From assembly GCA_015956445.1 (NCBI GenBank), contig WIUZ02000011.1, positions 558,001 through 622,000 of the forward strand: DNA of 64,000 nucleotides. The letters are read 5' to 3'. A program made the position numbers and the translations under genes. Position 1 is the stretch's first letter. Every line of letters starts with the position of its first letter. Shown piece after piece: positions 61,811 to 64,000 of this stretch. Below the pieces are notes generated by a model. The model had not been told where the DNA came from, did not search any database, and worked only from the letters and a program-made list of their open reading frames with translations. Origin of the DNA: Thelephora terrestris. Taxonomy: Eukaryota > Basidiomycota > Agaricomycetes > Thelephorales > Thelephoraceae.

Positions 61811-62467
61811 ATGTCCGACCCAACACAGTATGTGTCCAAAAAGGACGTTGCTTCTTCATATAGGCCAAAGAGCTACGTGAGTCTTCCCCTTGGCCCCGTT
61901 CGCACGTTTGGATCTAAACCATCTTTCTACCCCTCCTTTGCGCCACATCGTGCTTCAATTTTACCGCCACATCTCGAAATGCGGATTTGACGTGGTTTCC
62001 AGCAAATGTCCCCAGGTTTACAACGCGCGCGGGCACCTTTCAGGGTCCGGAACGCCATCACGGGGGTCGCAATCGCCGCCGTAGTCGTCGGGGTGTGGGC
62101 GTACTCCATCGCAGCCGTAAAACAGGATAGCTTCGCGGATGTAGATGAGGAAGCGAAGATCCTCGCCGCTTCCGGATCCATGCAGAACGTTAAAAGCATC
62201 GAAGACGAGGAGAAGGCGAAGGCCGCCACGATACCCTCTCCTGTGCTGCGACCGCAACCTCCTCCTCCTCTGACGAAGACTACGCCCGTTATTGCGCCTT
62301 TGCCTGGGCTCGTGTCTCGGCCGAGGGGGGTCTTGGCCCCGTTCTTGGAGAGATACTATCCGAGCCTGGTTGACCCAACGAGCAAGACCCTTGTTTGGGG
62401 CGCGCCTCCCGTGGATCGGGTCGGCCGCCTACGCGACCGGTCGGGAAAGCCGACGAGAGGCACGTAG
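61811..62467 (+). CDS. COA3: Cytochrome c oxidase assembly factor COA3
   Basis: Two exons (61811-61876, 62003-62467) give 176 aa. The family signature is clear: DVASSYRPKSY/QMSPGLQRARAPFRVRN, then one TM segment (AITGVAIAAVVVGVWAYSIA, about 38-57) and AVKQDSFADVDEEAK. Family knowledge: mitochondrial inner-membrane Coa3 works with Cox14 and Mss51 to couple Cox1 translation to oxidase assembly. The intermembrane-space tail is long (about 115 residues, Pro-rich, ending SGKPTRGT), longer than usual for the family. The SUP35 stop lies 276 bp upstream on the same strand. Confidence 0.92.
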
Positions 62468-62772
62468 ATTAGATGAATCGAACAATCTATGAGGGCCTGG
62501 TGTAGGAATGAGTCGGGATTCCACACGCTGTTAGAAGGGACGGGTAGAGGGTCTCGAGAACTGGTTTCTCTTTTGGTACATATATTCTTTGTTTCTCTTG
62601 TCGTCCATGGGAGCCCAGGAGTACTTGAGCGTTTCAGGGGGAGAAGAATACCATTCCTAGAATGTGTAGATCTGATGACCACAAAACACGGCGATAAAAC
62701 ATATTGTCTACAGTACAGAGCATATTTCAAAGCAAAGGGGGGATGGTGGAGCTGGAAAGAATGGACCCGGGA
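62468..62772. other. Convergent 3' region of COA3 and the RNase III gene
   Basis: About 300 bp of untranslated sequence; nothing else seen. Confidence 0.45.
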
Positions 62773-64000
62773 TTATCTATGCGTCCTGTTCCCCGGGGTT
62801 GTCAAGTGCCACGCAAGAAGGATACAAAATGGGGAACGTACGACGTGAACACCCAAATTAGCCAGCCCTTCTTTCGCAGCTTCATTCTTCGCGGCTTTCT
62901 TCGTGCTCCCTCGCCCACAACCAATGCAGTCTCCATTGACCATGGCTTGCACGACCTGTAAGGGAGGTGTCGGCTCGTGTCGTAAAGGGAGCCGGATCAC
63001 AGAGGCCACTCACCCAAATTGGCGTCGTCTTGGACCCCTCTCCAGCGCTACCAGTGTACACCCACTCAACCGGCTTGGATTCCTGTTGCAGACACTGATT
63101 GAACAGCGCCAAATGCCCTACAGTCGCGGAGTACTGAGCGGGGTGTGGAGAAAGCCACATCGACCTCGACGCCTCCAAGGGAGTGTTGGCAGAAAGGGGG
63201 CTGAGGGGTGTTTTTCTCGCGGGAAAGAGGCCGCCTGAGGGTGGTAGCCCGTACTCCTTTCGAACTCTACGGTACGACTCGAGCGCGTAAGGGAGTAACA
63301 AGGGACGTAACCATGACCTAACCGCATCGAGACCTTGATCTTGGTGCAGGCCGCCAACGTATGACTTTTTGCGACCGAATACCAGTCAGTGGGCGAGTGG
63401 ATGCGAAGAGCGGAGATGCGTCGTACCTCGAAAACATCCGCTGTGATCACCAAGAAACACAAACGTACGTTAGCCGGTTTGCTAAGCCCTCAATCGAGGG
63501 TGAGCGGTCTGCTTCAAACCTTGAACGTTGAGGGACGCCTTTAAAGTCTGATACGGTTCTTAGGCACCCGTAGACGGCTGTGAGAAGCAGCGATAACGTA
63601 CGATCACTTGAGCGGGATGCATCCTCAGCCGATCGGGAAGGGAATAACGAAGAGATCTACGGGAGCGGGAAAAAGCGAGATGAGCCATCCGGGCTTCATG
63701 GGGATGGAAAATAGGCTCACATGGACGCCAGATTGATATTCCCAACTATAAGCGCTCGAATTTTCTGTGACCGGGATGGGATGTTAGTGAGAGCGGAGTG
63801 GTCGGCAGCGCGTAAATACCGCGTTGGGTCCCACACGGAGGTAAGGGAACGTGTCTCGCAGGAGTTCCGTGACGACTAGGCCAAGGACAGAGTCTCCAAG
63901 GTGCTCCAACCTACAACCAAGTGTCAGCCAGAGGCACGAGACTAGGATGGGCCACGACGACTGTCTAGTTCGAATCAGGACGTACATCTCGTTGTCTGAG
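62773..64000 (-). CDS. RNase III with C-terminal dsRNA-binding domain (5' end outside window)
   Basis: Eight visible exons (63986->64000, 63820-63910, 63721-63764, 63602-63656, 63520-63547, 63427-63440, 63014-63364, 62773-62955). The RNase III signature spans a splice site: SDNE/MLEHLGDSVLGLVVTELL, with catalytic Glu and Asp. It continues FPYLRVGPNAKIRALIVGNI, then ISLRYSLPDRLRMHPAQ, TLKASLNVQADVFESYVGGL (with the downstream catalytic Asp/Glu) and GLDAVRSWLRPLLLPYALE. After a Pro/Ser-rich linker the dsRBD has KPVEWVYTGSAGEG and STKKAAKNEAAKEGLANLGV. One catalytic domain plus one dsRBD fits Rnt1/Pac1-type RNase III, which processes pre-rRNA and snRNAs; it is not Dicer. Exons of 14 and 28 nt are small; their joins rest on family match and phase. 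Confidence 0.88.

Overview
The window is nuclear DNA of a filamentous basidiomycete, almost certainly an Agaricomycete. The evidence is: genes split by many 45-100 nt GT-AG introns with CTRAY-like branch points; short intergenic gaps; fungal proteins such as RTP1, RCF2, COA3, SLA1 and SUP35; and two full members plus two relics of the DUF6535 membrane-protein family, which is expanded in mushroom-forming fungi. I see no rRNA, tRNA, CRISPR array, LTR element or DNA transposon. Exon joins were made by hand from splice signals, reading phase and family similarity.

Layout. 0-10 kb: the 3' end of an unrecognised gene (+), an NDR-family kinase close to Cbk1/Orb6 (-), a proline-rich PPxY protein (-), a four-TM protein (+) and the 2OG-Fe(II) prolyl hydroxylase OFD1/TPA1 (+). 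11.5-22.3 kb is an accessory, duplication-rich region: DUF6535 gene 1 (+), the nucleolar RNA-binding protein NOP13 (-), then relics of the DUF6535 3' end (twice), the RCF2 3' end and the eIF3f C-terminus, ending at intact RCF2 (-). 23.7-30.7 kb: a tail-anchored coiled-coil protein, an FG nucleoporin and a small one-TM protein (all -).

31.5-42 kb is a second accessory block. Intact cytochrome b5 and TRAPPC2L (+) are followed by an NLR-like P-loop/TPR protein (-), then decayed copies of cytochrome b5 and TRAPPC2L in the same order, then DUF6535 gene 2 (-), inverted relative to gene 1. 42.8-64 kb is dense housekeeping DNA: RTP1 (-), deoxyhypusine synthase (-), SEC7 ARF-GEF (+), SLA1 (-), SUP35/eRF3 (+), COA3 (+) and a 5'-truncated RNase III with a dsRBD (-).

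The genes do not form one pathway. Several belong to connected core processes: secretion and endocytosis (SEC7, TRAPPC2L, SLA1), translation (SUP35, the eIF5A-modifying DYS1, OFD1, an eIF3f relic), respiratory-chain assembly (RCF2, COA3) and RNA processing (RNase III, NOP13). The most interesting structure is local: two housekeeping blocks were duplicated at the DNA level, introns included, and decayed right beside DUF6535 and NLR-like genes. These look like duplication hotspots around fast-evolving, possibly recognition-related genes.
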